Assembly (NCBI GenBank): GCA_919902505.1
Contig: CAKKRE010000012.1
Location: 1-64,000 of the forward strand
Direction of reading: 5' to 3'
DNA length: 64,000 nucleotides
From: Nitrospiraceae bacterium
GTDB lineage: Bacteria > Nitrospirota > Nitrospiria > Nitrospirales > Nitrospiraceae
In this document: positions 50,645-59,617 of the stretch, piece by piece
How positions within the stretch are numbered: the stretch's first letter is position 1
Layout: each line of letters begins with the position of its first letter
Position numbers and translations under genes: made by a program
Notes under the pieces: model-generated
Databases searched by the model: none
The model's input: only the letters and a program-made list of their open reading frames with translations
Told to the model about the DNA's origin: nothing

Positions 50645-51801
50645 TGCCCTCAGCCGGCGACTCTACATCACCTGCTCCCGCATTGGCCTCGCCCCCGTTG
50701 CCTTCCACGAGCCGTCACAGTTCCGCTCCCATGACCGGACAGGAACGGCCGTTTCAGGGGGCCATCCTGACTCCGGCGCGCTGGTGCGTCATCATGGGTA
50801 GTTTGTCGGTCGTCGCGCTGATCCTGGCTGTCGTCTGTCTGCAACTCGGGACACAGTACATCGGACTCGGGAAACTCGTCGGCGTCCTTTCGTCCGCTCT
50901 GTTCGACCAGCCAACGGAGAACGAGGCGATCAAGACGACCAGCGTGATCCTGCTGCAGGTGCGCCTGCCGCGAGTCTTTCTTGGATTTTTGGTGGGAGTC
51001 TGCCTGGCATCCGTCGGTGTGGCGCTACAAGCCCTGCTCAGAAATCCTCTGGCCGATCCCTATGTGCTCGGGGTCTCCAGCGGAGCCGCGCTGGGTGTGG
51101 CTGTTGCGGTGCTGTTCGGGATCGGAACCACGGTCCTCGCATTTTCGCTCCTGCCGGTCTGCGGGTTTGTAGGTGGACTGGTGGCCTTGCTGGTGGTCTA
51201 TCGTATGGCGGCCACCTACGACCGGCTGCCGATTCATTCCGTGCTGCTGGCCGGTGTGATCCTAAACGCGATTTTCTCGGCGCTGATCATGTTCATTACC
51301 TCGATTATGGAACCCAACCGTTCCTTCGGCATGATGGCCTGGCTCATGGGATCGCTCACGGCACCGGCCTATCCTGCGCTGGCTGCGCTCTCAGTCTATC
51401 TGTTGGCCGGTCTCTTCCTGCTCTTCAAGCAGGTCCGGGTCCTGAACATCCTGGCCTTGGGTGAAGAGCCGGCACGGTCGTTGGGAATCGATACCGAACG
51501 CGCCAAGCGGGTGATCTTCCTGGTGTCGGCGCTGCTCACCGGCGCCGTGGTGTCTGTCAGCGGCATGATCGGATTCATCGGGATGATCATTCCTCACGCG
51601 GTGCGCCTGGTGATCGGGGCGGATCATCGATTGCTCCTGCCGGCCTCAGCGCTCGTGGGCGGCATATTTTTGATGGTGGCCGATACCATGGCCCGGACAT
51701 TCTTCGTGCCGTCGGAAGTCCCGGTCGGAATCATCACGGCCCTCGCGGGCGGCCCGTTCTTTGTCTACCTGCTGGTCTGGCGAAAGGATCGGCTCGTATG
51801 A
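50641..51801 (+). CDS. btuC: Cobalamin ABC transporter permease BtuC (FecCD family)
   Basis: The 386-aa membrane protein starts with a polar, Pro/Ser-rich tail, then about ten helices with FecCD signatures (LQVRLPRVFLGFLVGVCLASVGVALQALLRNPLADPYVLGVSSGAALG; GFIGMIIPHAVRLVIGADHRLLLPASALVGG). The start overlaps btuF by 4 bp and its end overlaps btuD by ATGA, so the three are coupled. Confidence 0.88.
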   Translation: MMPSAGDSTSPAPALASPPLPSTSRHSSAPMTGQERPFQGAILTPARWCVIMGSLSVVALILAVVCLQLGTQYIGLGKLVGVLSSALFDQPTENEAIKTTSVILLQVRLPRVFLGFLVGVCLASVGVALQALLRNPLADPYVLGVSSGAALGVAVAVLFGIGTTVLAFSLLPVCGFVGGLVALLVVYRMAATYDRLPIHSVLLAGVILNAIFSALIMFITSIMEPNRSFGMMAWLMGSLTAPAYPALAALSVYLLAGLFLLFKQVRVLNILALGEEPARSLGIDTERAKRVIFLVSALLTGAVVSVSGMIGFIGMIIPHAVRLVIGADHRLLLPASALVGGIFLMVADTMARTFFVPSEVPVGIITALAGGPFFVYLLVWRKDRLV

Positions 51802-52682
51802 GGCTTCCTGTAGACCCGATGTGTACGGCTGATGCCTACTCGGACCGGCACCATGCCTACGATGTGCAGGGGGCCTCGTTCTGCTATGGCAAGTTGCCCG
51901 TGCGGGAAAGCCGGTGGGTCCTCAGCGATGTGAGCCTGCACGTCGAGGCAGGCGAAATACTCGGTATTGTCGGACCCAACGGGTCGGGCAAGACATCACT
52001 CGTGAAACTCCTGGCCAAGCTGGCCGTGCCTCAGCGGGGACGCCTCTCGCTCTTCGGGAGAAACCTGTCTGACCTTTCACGAGAGGAGGCGGCGCGGACC
52101 GTGGCGTTCGTCCCGCAAGAGAGTCCGACGGCCTTCTCCTTTACGGTGGCGGAAACGGTGTTGATGGGACGGTATCCTCATCGCCGACAGAGCAGGTGGA
52201 GTCTCGGGTTCGGCTGGGAAGATCGGGAGGATTGTGCGGCGGCCGCTCGGGCCATGGCCACGATGGATATCGGCCATCTGGCTTCGCGTGCGGTGACCGA
52301 TCTGTCGGGCGGCGAACGTCAACGCGCGATGATCGCCCGGGCCTTAGCCCAAACGCCCCGGGTCCTCTTGCTCGATGAGCCGACCGCGTTTCTCGATCTT
52401 CAGCATCAACTCGAGATTTGCTCGGTGCTGCGCCGTCTGACCGACGAGCAGGGCCTGACCGTCGTCATCGTGTCGCACGATTTGAACCTGGCCAGTCAGT
52501 ATTGCGATCGGATCGTGATGCTGAAGGACGGGGCGATGTATTCGATGGGCACGCCCGCTGAGGTGTTGTCGGTAGAAGCCTTGCGGGCCGTCTATGGCTG
52601 TGAAGTTTTGATCGATCCGCATCCGGAGTCGGGGCTGCCCAGGATTACCTTGCCGAGGCAGGCTGGGCCGTTCAGGGGTTGA
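51798..52682 (+). CDS. btuD: Cobalamin ABC transporter ATPase BtuD
   Basis: The 294-aa ATPase has Walker A GPNGSGKTS, the signature LSGGERQR and Walker B LLLDEPTAFLDLQHQ with the H-loop in VSHDLNLASQYCDR. It matches the ATPases of cobalamin/iron-siderophore importers. It is coupled to btuC by overlapping start and stop codons. The first 20 residues are not part of the ATPase fold; a later start is possible. Confidence 0.88.
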   Translation: MRLPVDPMCTADAYSDRHHAYDVQGASFCYGKLPVRESRWVLSDVSLHVEAGEILGIVGPNGSGKTSLVKLLAKLAVPQRGRLSLFGRNLSDLSREEAARTVAFVPQESPTAFSFTVAETVLMGRYPHRRQSRWSLGFGWEDREDCAAAARAMATMDIGHLASRAVTDLSGGERQRAMIARALAQTPRVLLLDEPTAFLDLQHQLEICSVLRRLTDEQGLTVVIVSHDLNLASQYCDRIVMLKDGAMYSMGTPAEVLSVEALRAVYGCEVLIDPHPESGLPRITLPRQAGPFRG

Positions 52683-52770
52683 TCACGTGTTGCGGGATGG
52701 GTTCGTGCCCGGCCCACCCGCGTGAAACGCAAGGGCGTGTCATCATTGGAGAGCGGAGTGTCAGGAAGAC

Positions 52771-52997
52771 GCCGTCAGCGTTGGGGAAGATGGTGCAAAA
52801 CCATCACGGTGCCGCCACTGTAAGCGGGGAGTGACTCTGCATCGAGCCACTGGCGAGCGGTGTGGTTCGTGAATCGTATCTTGTGAAGCGCGGGAGGTTC
52901 CCTCTGACCGTTTCACGAACATCGTTTCACGTTTCACGCTGCGCTGGGAAGGCGCAGAGAAACGAGGATCCGCAAGTCAGGAGACCCAACTGACGGC
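52771..52997 (+). ncRNA. Adenosylcobalamin riboswitch 2
   Basis: P1 is perfect: GCCGTCAG (52771-52778) with CTGACGGC (52990-52997). The core has GGGGAAGATGGTGCAAAACCATC and GCCGCCACTGTAAGCGGGG, and the 3-prime box is GCAAGTCAGGAGACCC. A long peripheral stem of GTGAARC heptamers lies between. It should control btuB and probably the genes after it. Confidence 0.9.
52868..52940 (+). repeat. Heptamer (GTGAARC) arrays inside riboswitch 2
   Basis: The left arm (+ strand) reads GTGAATC, GTATCTT, GTGAAGC. The right arm (minus strand) reads GTGAAAC, GTGAAAC, GATGTTC, GTGAAAC. The two oppositely oriented arrays pair into one peripheral stem. Unit length is 7 bp throughout. Confidence 0.75.
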
Positions 52998-53010
52998 CGT
53001 TACGACTGAG

Positions 53011-53027
53011 CCCTTCGAGCGAAAGGG
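53011..53027 (+). promoter_or_regulatory. Shine-Dalgarno-sequestering hairpin before btuB
   Basis: CCCTT (53011-53015) pairs with AAGGG (53023-53027), which is part of the btuB Shine-Dalgarno AAAGGGAG; one more C-G pair can form across a bulged A. The start codon is at 53037. No U-run is present. This suggests control of translation start. Confidence 0.6.
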
Positions 53028-53036
53028 AGCGTCAGT

Positions 53037-55019
53037 ATGTCGAGTTTTGTCCGGGAATGGTCTGTCTATGTCGTGTTGTTGTGTGCCGCAAGTGTCCCAC
53101 CTGTGTGGACGGCCGTCGCATCTGCCGAGGAGCCTCTGGAGCCTGATCCCGTGGTGCAAGCCGAGGAGGTCGTGGTCTCGGCCACCAAAACTCCGGTGCC
53201 GGTGAGCCAAGTGACCAGCGCGGTGGAAGTGATCACCGCCCAGGACATGAAAAAACAAAACATCAGAAACGTGGCTGATGCCCTTCGATTGGCTCAGGGA
53301 CTGGCAGTGTTCTCCAATGGAGGGCCGGGGACTGAGGTCAACGCGAGAATTCGCGGGGGCAGTTCGAGCCAGACGTTAGTGTTGATCGACGGGGCCATCG
53401 TCAACAGCGGGACCCTCGGAAGTTATAACTTCGCCAATCTGACCACCGACAATATCGAGCGGGTCGAAATTCTCCGTGGGGCGCAGAGTATGTTATGGGG
53501 GTCTGACGCCATGGGCGGTGTCATCAACATCGTGACGAAGAAGGGGCAGGGGCCGCTTTCCGCCACTGGCTTTATGGAATACGGGTCCTTCGCCTCCCTT
53601 CGTGAAGGGGGCACGGTGTCCGGGAAACAGGGCGCGGTCGACTACAGCTTCTCGCTGTCCCGCTGGGACACCTCCAGTTTTTCGGCCGTCAATTATCGGC
53701 GTGGTGCTAGCGAGCGAGACTCCTATCGTAACTGGCAGGGATCAGGGCGAATCGGTGTAGACCTTCCAAAGGACGGCCGTCTTGATTTCATGATGCGCTG
53801 GATGAATTCCGACGTGCAACTCGACAGTGTATCGGCGACCTCACCAAGCGACGTCTTTGGCTCAAAAAATCGGAGTCAGGAATATGTGTTCAGCGGCAGT
53901 TATGAGCAGCCGATCACGACCTGGTGGTCCCAGAAGCTCACCCTTGCGCGTGCGCAGGAGGCCTCGCAGTTTTTGTCAGGAACATTGCAGCGCAGTCTGA
54001 TCACAGGGGCATTCAGCACGCCCTTCAACTCCAACAATGAAATTCGCGTCCTCTCGAATCGGTTGGAGTGGCAGCACAATTTCCAAATCACGAAACTGTT
54101 GCTGATCAGCGCCGGATACCAGTTCCGCGAACAACAGGGCGAGAATGATACGGGGATTACCAACCGGATTCTGAGTTCCAACGCCGGGTTCGCGCAGGCA
54201 CAATTCAATCTGTGGGATCGCCTGTTCGCAACCGCGGGCATTCGCCATGACAGTTACAACGTGTTCGGCGACGCGACGACCTATCGACTGACTGCTGGGT
54301 ATCTCCACAAGGAAACCGACACGAAAATCCGAGGCAGCTATTCCACCGGTTTCCGAGCTCCGACAATGAACGAATTGTATTTTCCCAATTTCGGTAATTC
54401 CCAATTAGGGCCGGAAAAAAGCCAAAGCATGGACGTGGGAATCGACCAGTATTTCTTCTCCAAGCAGCTGAAGTTCACGGGAGGGTTTTTCTGGAACCGC
54501 TACCGGAATTTGATCACGACCACGTTCGATCCGGTATTTTGCGCGCCGTTCAGCACGTTCGGGTTCTGCCCGCAGCAGCTCGGTGAAGCCTCGACAAAGG
54601 GCTGGGAGGCTGGACTCTCGTACACCTATTCCAGCGACCGTCCGTTCCTCAAGGGCGTTGTGGTGCAGGCCAACTATACCAACACCATCACCCGAGATTT
54701 GGTCACCCAGACTCGTCTGCCTCGTTGGCCCACTGACCAGTGGAGTGCGTCTGTCAGCTATCAGCCCATCGATCCGCTATGGATCACGCTGATCGGCCGG
54801 TACGTGGGTTCGCGCTTCAATACAACCGGGGATCGGCAAGCTCTACCGGCGTTCGATGTATGGTCGTTGGCGGTTACCTACGATGTCACGAAGCAGCTAC
54901 AGGCCTATCTCCGGGCTGAGAATTTGTTCAATGAGAAGTATGAAGAAGTCGCCAGCGCCGGCACACCGATCCGCTCGATTTTTGGTGGTGTGCGGGTCAC
55001 GTTCGGTGGGAAGTCATAA
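53037..55019 (+). CDS. btuB: TonB-dependent cobalamin receptor BtuB
   Basis: The 660-aa protein has a signal peptide (to about residue 30, ASAEE) and a TonB-box-like EEVVVSATKTP near 40-52. A plug domain follows (IRNVADALRLAQGLAVFSNGG; RIRGGSSSQTLVLIDGAIVNS; IERVEILRGAQSMLWGSDAMGGVINIVTKKG), then a beta-barrel ending in VRVTFGGKS. It imports corrinoids across the outer membrane. The upstream riboswitch supports the substrate. Confidence 0.9.
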   Translation: MSSFVREWSVYVVLLCAASVPPVWTAVASAEEPLEPDPVVQAEEVVVSATKTPVPVSQVTSAVEVITAQDMKKQNIRNVADALRLAQGLAVFSNGGPGTEVNARIRGGSSSQTLVLIDGAIVNSGTLGSYNFANLTTDNIERVEILRGAQSMLWGSDAMGGVINIVTKKGQGPLSATGFMEYGSFASLREGGTVSGKQGAVDYSFSLSRWDTSSFSAVNYRRGASERDSYRNWQGSGRIGVDLPKDGRLDFMMRWMNSDVQLDSVSATSPSDVFGSKNRSQEYVFSGSYEQPITTWWSQKLTLARAQEASQFLSGTLQRSLITGAFSTPFNSNNEIRVLSNRLEWQHNFQITKLLLISAGYQFREQQGENDTGITNRILSSNAGFAQAQFNLWDRLFATAGIRHDSYNVFGDATTYRLTAGYLHKETDTKIRGSYSTGFRAPTMNELYFPNFGNSQLGPEKSQSMDVGIDQYFFSKQLKFTGGFFWNRYRNLITTTFDPVFCAPFSTFGFCPQQLGEASTKGWEAGLSYTYSSDRPFLKGVVVQANYTNTITRDLVTQTRLPRWPTDQWSASVSYQPIDPLWITLIGRYVGSRFNTTGDRQALPAFDVWSLAVTYDVTKQLQAYLRAENLFNEKYEEVASAGTPIRSIFGGVRVTFGGKS

Positions 55020-55043
55020 ACAAGAGATGAGAGCCAGAGCATA

Positions 55044-56441
55044 ATGCATCGTCCGCGTCTGGTCATCGCCGGCACCCACAGTGGTGCCGGCAAAACCACG
55101 GTCACCCTGGCGCTCATGGCCGCATTGAAAGCCAAAGGGCTGGTGGTGCAGCCGTTTAAGGCCGGGCCGGACTTCATCGATCCCGGCCATCACCAAGCGG
55201 TGATTGGGCGTCCGTCGCGAAATCTGGATGGCTGGATGTTGGGGGAGAGCGCCAACCGTGCCATCTTCGCGCGCGCCTCGGCCGATGCGGACTTGTCGAT
55301 CATCGAAGGCATGATGGGGTTGTTCGACGGCAGCTCACCGGTGCATGAGCAGGGCAGCACGGCTGAACTGGCGAAGCAGCTCAACGCGCCGGTGCTGCTG
55401 GTCATCGACGGGAGCGCCATGGCGAGATCGGCCGCAGCCATGGCATCCGGGTATGCGAAATTCGATGCAGCCGTACAGGTTCGCGGAGTGTTGTTCAATC
55501 GCGTGCGGAGTGAGGGCCATTACCAGTTATTGCGGCAGGCGGTAGAGTCGGAGACGGATCTGGCGGTTGTGGGATACCTGCAGCCCGATGCTTCGGTGAC
55601 GATTCAGGACCGCCATCTCGGGCTGAGGACTGCCATCGAGCAGGGGCAGGGCGATCTCTACGACCGGTTGGCGCGATCCGCGGCACAGACGGTCGACTTG
55701 GATCGGGTAGAGGCCATGGCTCGATCTACCGGTGAATGTCCGGGAGAGGATCTCCCAATCACGAGGCCGCCGGCAACGCAACAACCGGTTCGAGTCGGCG
55801 TGGCCTACGATGCGGCCTTTTGTTTTTACTATCAGGACAATCTGGATTTGCTGGAAGCAGCGGGGGCCGAGCTCGTGAAGTTTTCACCGTTGCGCGATGC
55901 CAAGTTGCCTGATGTGGACCTGCTGTATTTCGGTGGAGGCTACCCCGAACTGTATGGCGAGACATTGGCGGCCAATCTGTCCATGCGTTCGGCCGTGCAG
56001 ACATTTGCCCGGCGTGGTGGGGCTGTGTATGCCGAATGTGGCGGGCTGATGTACTTGACGGAAGCCATTCGCGACGGGGAAGGCAGGCGACATGAAATGG
56101 TCGGGGTGTTTCCGGCGGATGCGGTCATGCGGAAAAACGGGATGACGTTAGGGTATCGAACCGTGGAGATCGCTGAATCCTGCATGCTGGGCGGAGCCGG
56201 GACAGTGGTGCGCGGGCATGAGTTTCACTATTCGATGCTCGAACCGACCGGCGAACTCCATCATGCCTGTACCCTGTCGGATGCAGCGGGGAAACCCGTC
56301 GGGCAGGACGGGTTGACGATGGGGAATACCCTTGCGTTGTACAGCCACCTGCACTTCGGCAGTCATCCGGCTGTCGTGGCCGATCTGCTGGGGACTGCCC
56401 GTCGACTGCGCGGGGCACAGGCCTCTGCAACGAAAGGATGA
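55044..56441 (+). CDS. cbiA: Cobyrinate a,c-diamide synthase
   Basis: The 465-aa protein has the N-terminal P-loop AGTHSGAGKTTVTLALMAALK and PFKAGPDFIDPGHH, and a C-terminal class I glutaminase with the nucleophile in VYAECGGLMYLTEA. It uses glutamine and ATP to amidate cobyrinate at the a and c side chains. The following cobO begins 1 bp after its stop. Confidence 0.92.
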   Translation: MHRPRLVIAGTHSGAGKTTVTLALMAALKAKGLVVQPFKAGPDFIDPGHHQAVIGRPSRNLDGWMLGESANRAIFARASADADLSIIEGMMGLFDGSSPVHEQGSTAELAKQLNAPVLLVIDGSAMARSAAAMASGYAKFDAAVQVRGVLFNRVRSEGHYQLLRQAVESETDLAVVGYLQPDASVTIQDRHLGLRTAIEQGQGDLYDRLARSAAQTVDLDRVEAMARSTGECPGEDLPITRPPATQQPVRVGVAYDAAFCFYYQDNLDLLEAAGAELVKFSPLRDAKLPDVDLLYFGGGYPELYGETLAANLSMRSAVQTFARRGGAVYAECGGLMYLTEAIRDGEGRRHEMVGVFPADAVMRKNGMTLGYRTVEIAESCMLGGAGTVVRGHEFHYSMLEPTGELHHACTLSDAAGKPVGQDGLTMGNTLALYSHLHFGSHPAVVADLLGTARRLRGAQASATKG

Positions 56442-56442
56442 G

Positions 56443-57042
56443 ATGGCGGAACAGGACGAGCATACGGCGAAGATGCAACGCTTGAAGGCCTCCGTGGATC
56501 GGCGGATCGAAGCGGCGCAGGACGAGAAGGGGCTTCTGATCGTGTACACCGGCGCGGGAAAGGGAAAAACGACCGCCGCGCTCGGCATGGCCCTCCGTTG
56601 CCTCGGCCACGGCATGAAGGTGGCGATCGTGCAATTCATCAAGGGGGCGATCGACACGGCAGAGGAGCGCATCCTGAAATCGTTCGGCGACCGCGTGACG
56701 TTCCTCCGTATGGGCGAAGGGTATACCTGGGAGACGCAGGATCGGGAGCGCGATACGAGCCATGCGCAAGCGGCCTGGGCCAAGGCCTGCGAGTTCATGC
56801 GTGATCCGTCGTATGCGATGGTGATCCTGGATGAATTCAATATTGCGCTGCACCACGGCTATGTGGCGGTGACTGAAGTTCTGCCGCGTGTGCAGCAGCG
56901 GCCGGCGATGCAACATGTCGTGATCACCGGCAGAGGGGCTCCGGAGGAATTGATCGAGGCTGCAGATCTGGTGACGGAGATGAAGCAGGTGAAGCATCCG
57001 TTCCGCAACGGCATCAAGGCGCAGGCGGGGGTGGAGTTTTGA
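56443..57042 (+). CDS. cobO: Cob(I)yrinic acid a,c-diamide adenosyltransferase (CobO/BtuR type)
   Basis: From the ATG at 56443 the 199-aa protein has LLIVYTGAGKGKTTAALGMALRCLGHGMKVAIVQFIKG, the CobA/CobO P-loop, and MVILDEFNIALHHGYV. It attaches the 5-prime-deoxyadenosyl group to the corrin cobalt. A second, unrelated adenosyltransferase (PduO type) lies two genes downstream. Confidence 0.92.
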   Translation: MAEQDEHTAKMQRLKASVDRRIEAAQDEKGLLIVYTGAGKGKTTAALGMALRCLGHGMKVAIVQFIKGAIDTAEERILKSFGDRVTFLRMGEGYTWETQDRERDTSHAQAAWAKACEFMRDPSYAMVILDEFNIALHHGYVAVTEVLPRVQQRPAMQHVVITGRGAPEELIEAADLVTEMKQVKHPFRNGIKAQAGVEF

Positions 57043-57050
57043 GAGGGCCG

Positions 57051-57305
57051 GTGACCAAAACCTGTGAGCATTGCCGACAGCCATTCTCCTGTGGCGGGTA
57101 TCAATGCTGGTGCGGGAAGATCGGAATTACCGAAGCGCAGATGGATTGGATTGCAGCACGGTTCCAGGACTGCCTCTGTCCGACCTGTCTGCAACTGGTG
57201 GCGGATGGAGTACTCGGACCGGAAGTCTCGCAGCAGAAGCAAGTTGATCTGCCGGTAGCCGAAGAAGAACGTCCTGCCTCGTCAGAGAGAGGACCGTGCG
57301 GGTAG
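57051..57305 (+). CDS. Small cysteine-rich CWC-family protein
   Basis: I prefer the GTG at 57051 (MTKTCEHCRQPFSCGGYQCWCGKIGIT). The 84-aa protein has cysteines in CEHC, FSC, CWC and CLCPTC, likely to bind metal. This Cys-rich CWC family is widely distributed but has no known function. It lies between two adenosyltransferase genes in a tight operon, so a corrinoid or metal-handling role is possible but unproven. Confidence 0.75.
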   Translation: MTKTCEHCRQPFSCGGYQCWCGKIGITEAQMDWIAARFQDCLCPTCLQLVADGVLGPEVSQQKQVDLPVAEEERPASSERGPCG

Positions 57306-57325
57306 GGGAGGGAAAGGAATAGGGG

Positions 57326-57922
57326 ATGCGAATCACCAAGGTCTATACAAGAACGGGCGACGCGGGCCAAACGAGGTTAGCCGGCGGACAACAGGTCTGG
57401 AAAGACTGTCTGCGGGTCGAGGCCTACGGCACAGTCGATGAGTTGAACGCCTCCGTCGGATTGGTGCGTGCGATGAACGCCGAAGCCGGGAGCGGGTCTG
57501 CCGCTTCGACGCAATTGGAGGCGGATTTGCGCTGGGTACAGAACAAGCTCTTCGATGTCGGGAGTATTCTGGCTACGGCGCCTGGCCAAACCTTTCCCAA
57601 CATGCCGGAGGTGACGGCCAAGGATGTGACGAAGCTCGAAGAGATGATCGATCGATGCCAGGAGGAGCTTGCCCCGCTGAAGGAGTTCATTCTACCCGGT
57701 GGCGGCAAGGTCTCGGCGACGCTCCACCAAGCGCGAACGATCTGCCGCCGCGCGGAACGAATCTGTATCCGGTTGAGCCGCGAGGAACCGGTGGCAGCCG
57801 AGCTCAATAAGTATCTGAACCGGTTGAGCGACGCGCTGTTCGTCCTCGCTCGTTGGGTGTCGAAGACCCAGGGCGAACCGGAATTCTTATGGCAACGCGA
57901 ATCCGGCGCAACCGCCGAGTAA
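57326..57922 (+). CDS. pduO: ATP:cob(I)alamin adenosyltransferase, PduO type
   Basis: The 198-aa protein starts MRITKVYTRTGDAGQTRLAGGQQVWKDCLRVEAYGTVDELNA, the ATP-binding opening of PduO-type enzymes. It has FILPGGGKVSATLHQARTICRRAER and ends LNRLSDALFVLARWVSK. It makes adenosylcobalamin or adenosylcobinamide from reduced corrinoid. Its presence with CobO in one operon gives two independent adenosylation routes. Confidence 0.93.
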   Translation: MRITKVYTRTGDAGQTRLAGGQQVWKDCLRVEAYGTVDELNASVGLVRAMNAEAGSGSAASTQLEADLRWVQNKLFDVGSILATAPGQTFPNMPEVTAKDVTKLEEMIDRCQEELAPLKEFILPGGGKVSATLHQARTICRRAERICIRLSREEPVAAELNKYLNRLSDALFVLARWVSKTQGEPEFLWQRESGATAE

Positions 57923-57926
57923 GTCG

Positions 57927-58463
57927 ATGAAGAAGAACTCGGCCACAGGATCCCATCTTATTCTGGTGCTTGGCGGCGCCGCATCGGGAAAAAGTGAGGC
58001 AGCGCTCGATCGGGCTGGCCGTCGAGGCCCGAAGGCCTTTGTCGCGACCGGGCAGGCGCTGGACGGTGAGATGAAAGCGCGTATTGCGCGGCACCGCGAG
58101 ACCCGTCCCACCGACTGGATCACCGCCGAGGTGCCGCGTGATCTGGCCGGCTGGTTTCGAACGGAAGGACTGGCCTATCGAACGGTCGTGGTGGATTGTC
58201 TCACACTCTGGTTAAGCAACGTGTGCGGCCGTCGTATTGCCGGGCAGGAGATGGTCCCTCATGTGGAGGAGTTGCTGCAGGCTATTCGTGGCACCAAGGC
58301 TCGGGTGGTGTTGGTGAGCAACGAGTTGGGCTTGGGGCTGGTGCCGACGAGTCGCAGTGCGCGGGCGTTTCGCGATGTCGCGGGGCGGGTCAACCAACAG
58401 ATTGCTGCAGCGTCCGACGAAGTCTACTTTGTCGTCAGCGGCCAGTCGCTCAAACTCAAATGA
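57927..58463 (+). CDS. cobU: Adenosylcobinamide kinase/guanylyltransferase
   Basis: The 178-aa protein has the P-loop [18 protein letters not shown] and the guanylylated-His region [20 protein letters not shown], then [13 protein letters not shown] and [33 protein letters not shown], all typical of CobU/CobP. It phosphorylates adenosylcobinamide and converts it to the GDP derivative. Confidence 0.94.
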   Translation: MKKNSATGSHLILVLGGAASGKSEAALDRAGRRGPKAFVATGQALDGEMKARIARHRETRPTDWITAEVPRDLAGWFRTEGLAYRTVVVDCLTLWLSNVCGRRIAGQEMVPHVEELLQAIRGTKARVVLVSNELGLGLVPTSRSARAFRDVAGRVNQQIAAASDEVYFVVSGQSLKLK

Positions 58464-58479
58464 CAGGGGAGAAGACCCG

Positions 58480-59535
58480 ATGACGCTCCAGGAAGTGTTG
58501 ACACGCATTCAACCGGTGGATCAGGCGATCGCCGCGGCGACGCAAGCCCGCCTGGACCGGTTGACCAAACCCCTCGGCAGTCTGGGGCGGCTGGAAGAAA
58601 CCGCGGTGCGGTATGCCACGATCACGGGCGAAGTGAAACCGGTTGTGCCGCGCGGGGTCGTGTTTACGTTTGCGGCCGACCATGGCGTGGCGACTGAAGG
58701 GGTGAGCGCCTATCCGCGTGAAGTCACGCCGCAAATGGTGTTGAACTTCTTGCGTGGCGGCGCCGGGGTCAATGTGTTGGCTCGTCATGCCGGGGTCGAA
58801 GTGCGGGTGGTGGATATCGGGGTCGCATACGACTTTGGGTCGGTCCCCGGGCTGATTCACAAGAAGGTGATGGCGGGAACGAACAATCTCCTGGTGGAAG
58901 CCGCCATGAGTCGTGACCAGGCCGTGCAAGCGTTGCAGGTCGGGATCGGGTTGGCCACGGAGGCCGCGCGTGAAGGGGTCGGGCTGATCGGGACCGGCGA
59001 GATGGGAATCGGCAATACGACGCCGAGCGCGGCGATCACAGCCGTCATGACCGGGAGGCCGGTGGCTGAAGTGACAGGTCGAGGAACCGGCATCGACGAA
59101 GCGGGCCATGCCCGCAAAGTCGCGGTCATTCAGCAGGCACTTGAGCGGCATCACCCGAACCGGGCGGATGCCATGGATGTGCTCGCCAAGGTGGGTGGCC
59201 TCGAGATAGCCGGGCTGGCCGGGTTGATCCTGGGTGCAGCGGCAGCACGGGTTCCCGTGGTGTTGGACGGCTTCATTGCCGGGGCTGCGGCATTGATCGC
59301 GGCGGGGTTGCAGCCGCTCTGTCGGGATTATCTGATCGCCTCGCACCGCTCGGTGGAGCGTGGTCATCAGGCGATTCTGGAACATCTGAGCTTGAAGCCG
59401 CTGCTCGATCTCGATCTGCGGTTAGGCGAAGGGACTGGAGCTTGCCTGGGGATGGGCCTCGTGCAGGCGTCGATCAAGATTCTCACTGAGATGGCGACCT
59501 TCGAAGAAGCGGGTGTCTCGGATCGTGAGGCGTGA
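58480..59535 (+). CDS. cobT: Nicotinate-nucleotide-dimethylbenzimidazole phosphoribosyltransferase
   Basis: From the ATG at 58480, preceded by CAGGGGAGAA, the 351-aa protein has [48 protein letters not shown] and [15 protein letters not shown]. It makes alpha-ribazole phosphate, the lower-ligand nucleotide. A GTGAARC heptamer run overlaps its 3-prime end. Confidence 0.94.
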   Translation: MTLQEVLTRIQPVDQAIAAATQARLDRLTKPLGSLGRLEETAVRYATITGEVKPVVPRGVVFTFAADHGVATEGVSAYPREVTPQMVLNFLRGGAGVNVLARHAGVEVRVVDIGVAYDFGSVPGLIHKKVMAGTNNLLVEAAMSRDQAVQALQVGIGLATEAAREGVGLIGTGEMGIGNTTPSAAITAVMTGRPVAEVTGRGTGIDEAGHARKVAVIQQALERHHPNRADAMDVLAKVGGLEIAGLAGLILGAAAARVPVVLDGFIAGAAALIAAGLQPLCRDYLIASHRSVERGHQAILEHLSLKPLLDLDLRLGEGTGACLGMGLVQASIKILTEMATFEEAGVSDREA

Positions 59536-59559
59536 AAGGTGAAACGTGAAGCGTGAAAT
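59525..59559 (+). repeat. Heptamer (GTGAARC) array, cobT-cobS junction
   Basis: Five 7-bp units in tandem: GTGAGGC, GTGAAAG, GTGAAAC, GTGAAGC, GTGAAAT. They straddle the cobT stop codon. A looser copy in the other orientation is visible near 59650-59670. Confidence 0.8.
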
Positions 59560-59617
59560 GCCGAGCGAGGGAACCGTAGAAACGGCGCGTTCGTATCCGG
59601 CAGAATCCGGGCTCCGC

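Larger units (their letters stand above)
52683..53036. other. btuD-btuB intergenic region with riboswitch 2
   Basis: This 354-bp gap holds the second cobalamin riboswitch (52771-52997), heptamer arrays and a Shine-Dalgarno-covering hairpin just before btuB. The first 70 bp after btuD show no certain promoter; read-through from the upstream operon or a promoter here are both possible. Confidence 0.6.

Noticed and set aside
37341-59559. GTGAARC arrays as CRISPR
   Set aside because: Units are 7 bp in direct tandem without unique spacers, and no cas genes are present.
59546-59617. CobS N-terminal extension from the GTG at 59546
   Set aside because: It would encode part of the heptamer array and make CobS longer than usual; kept only as an alternative.
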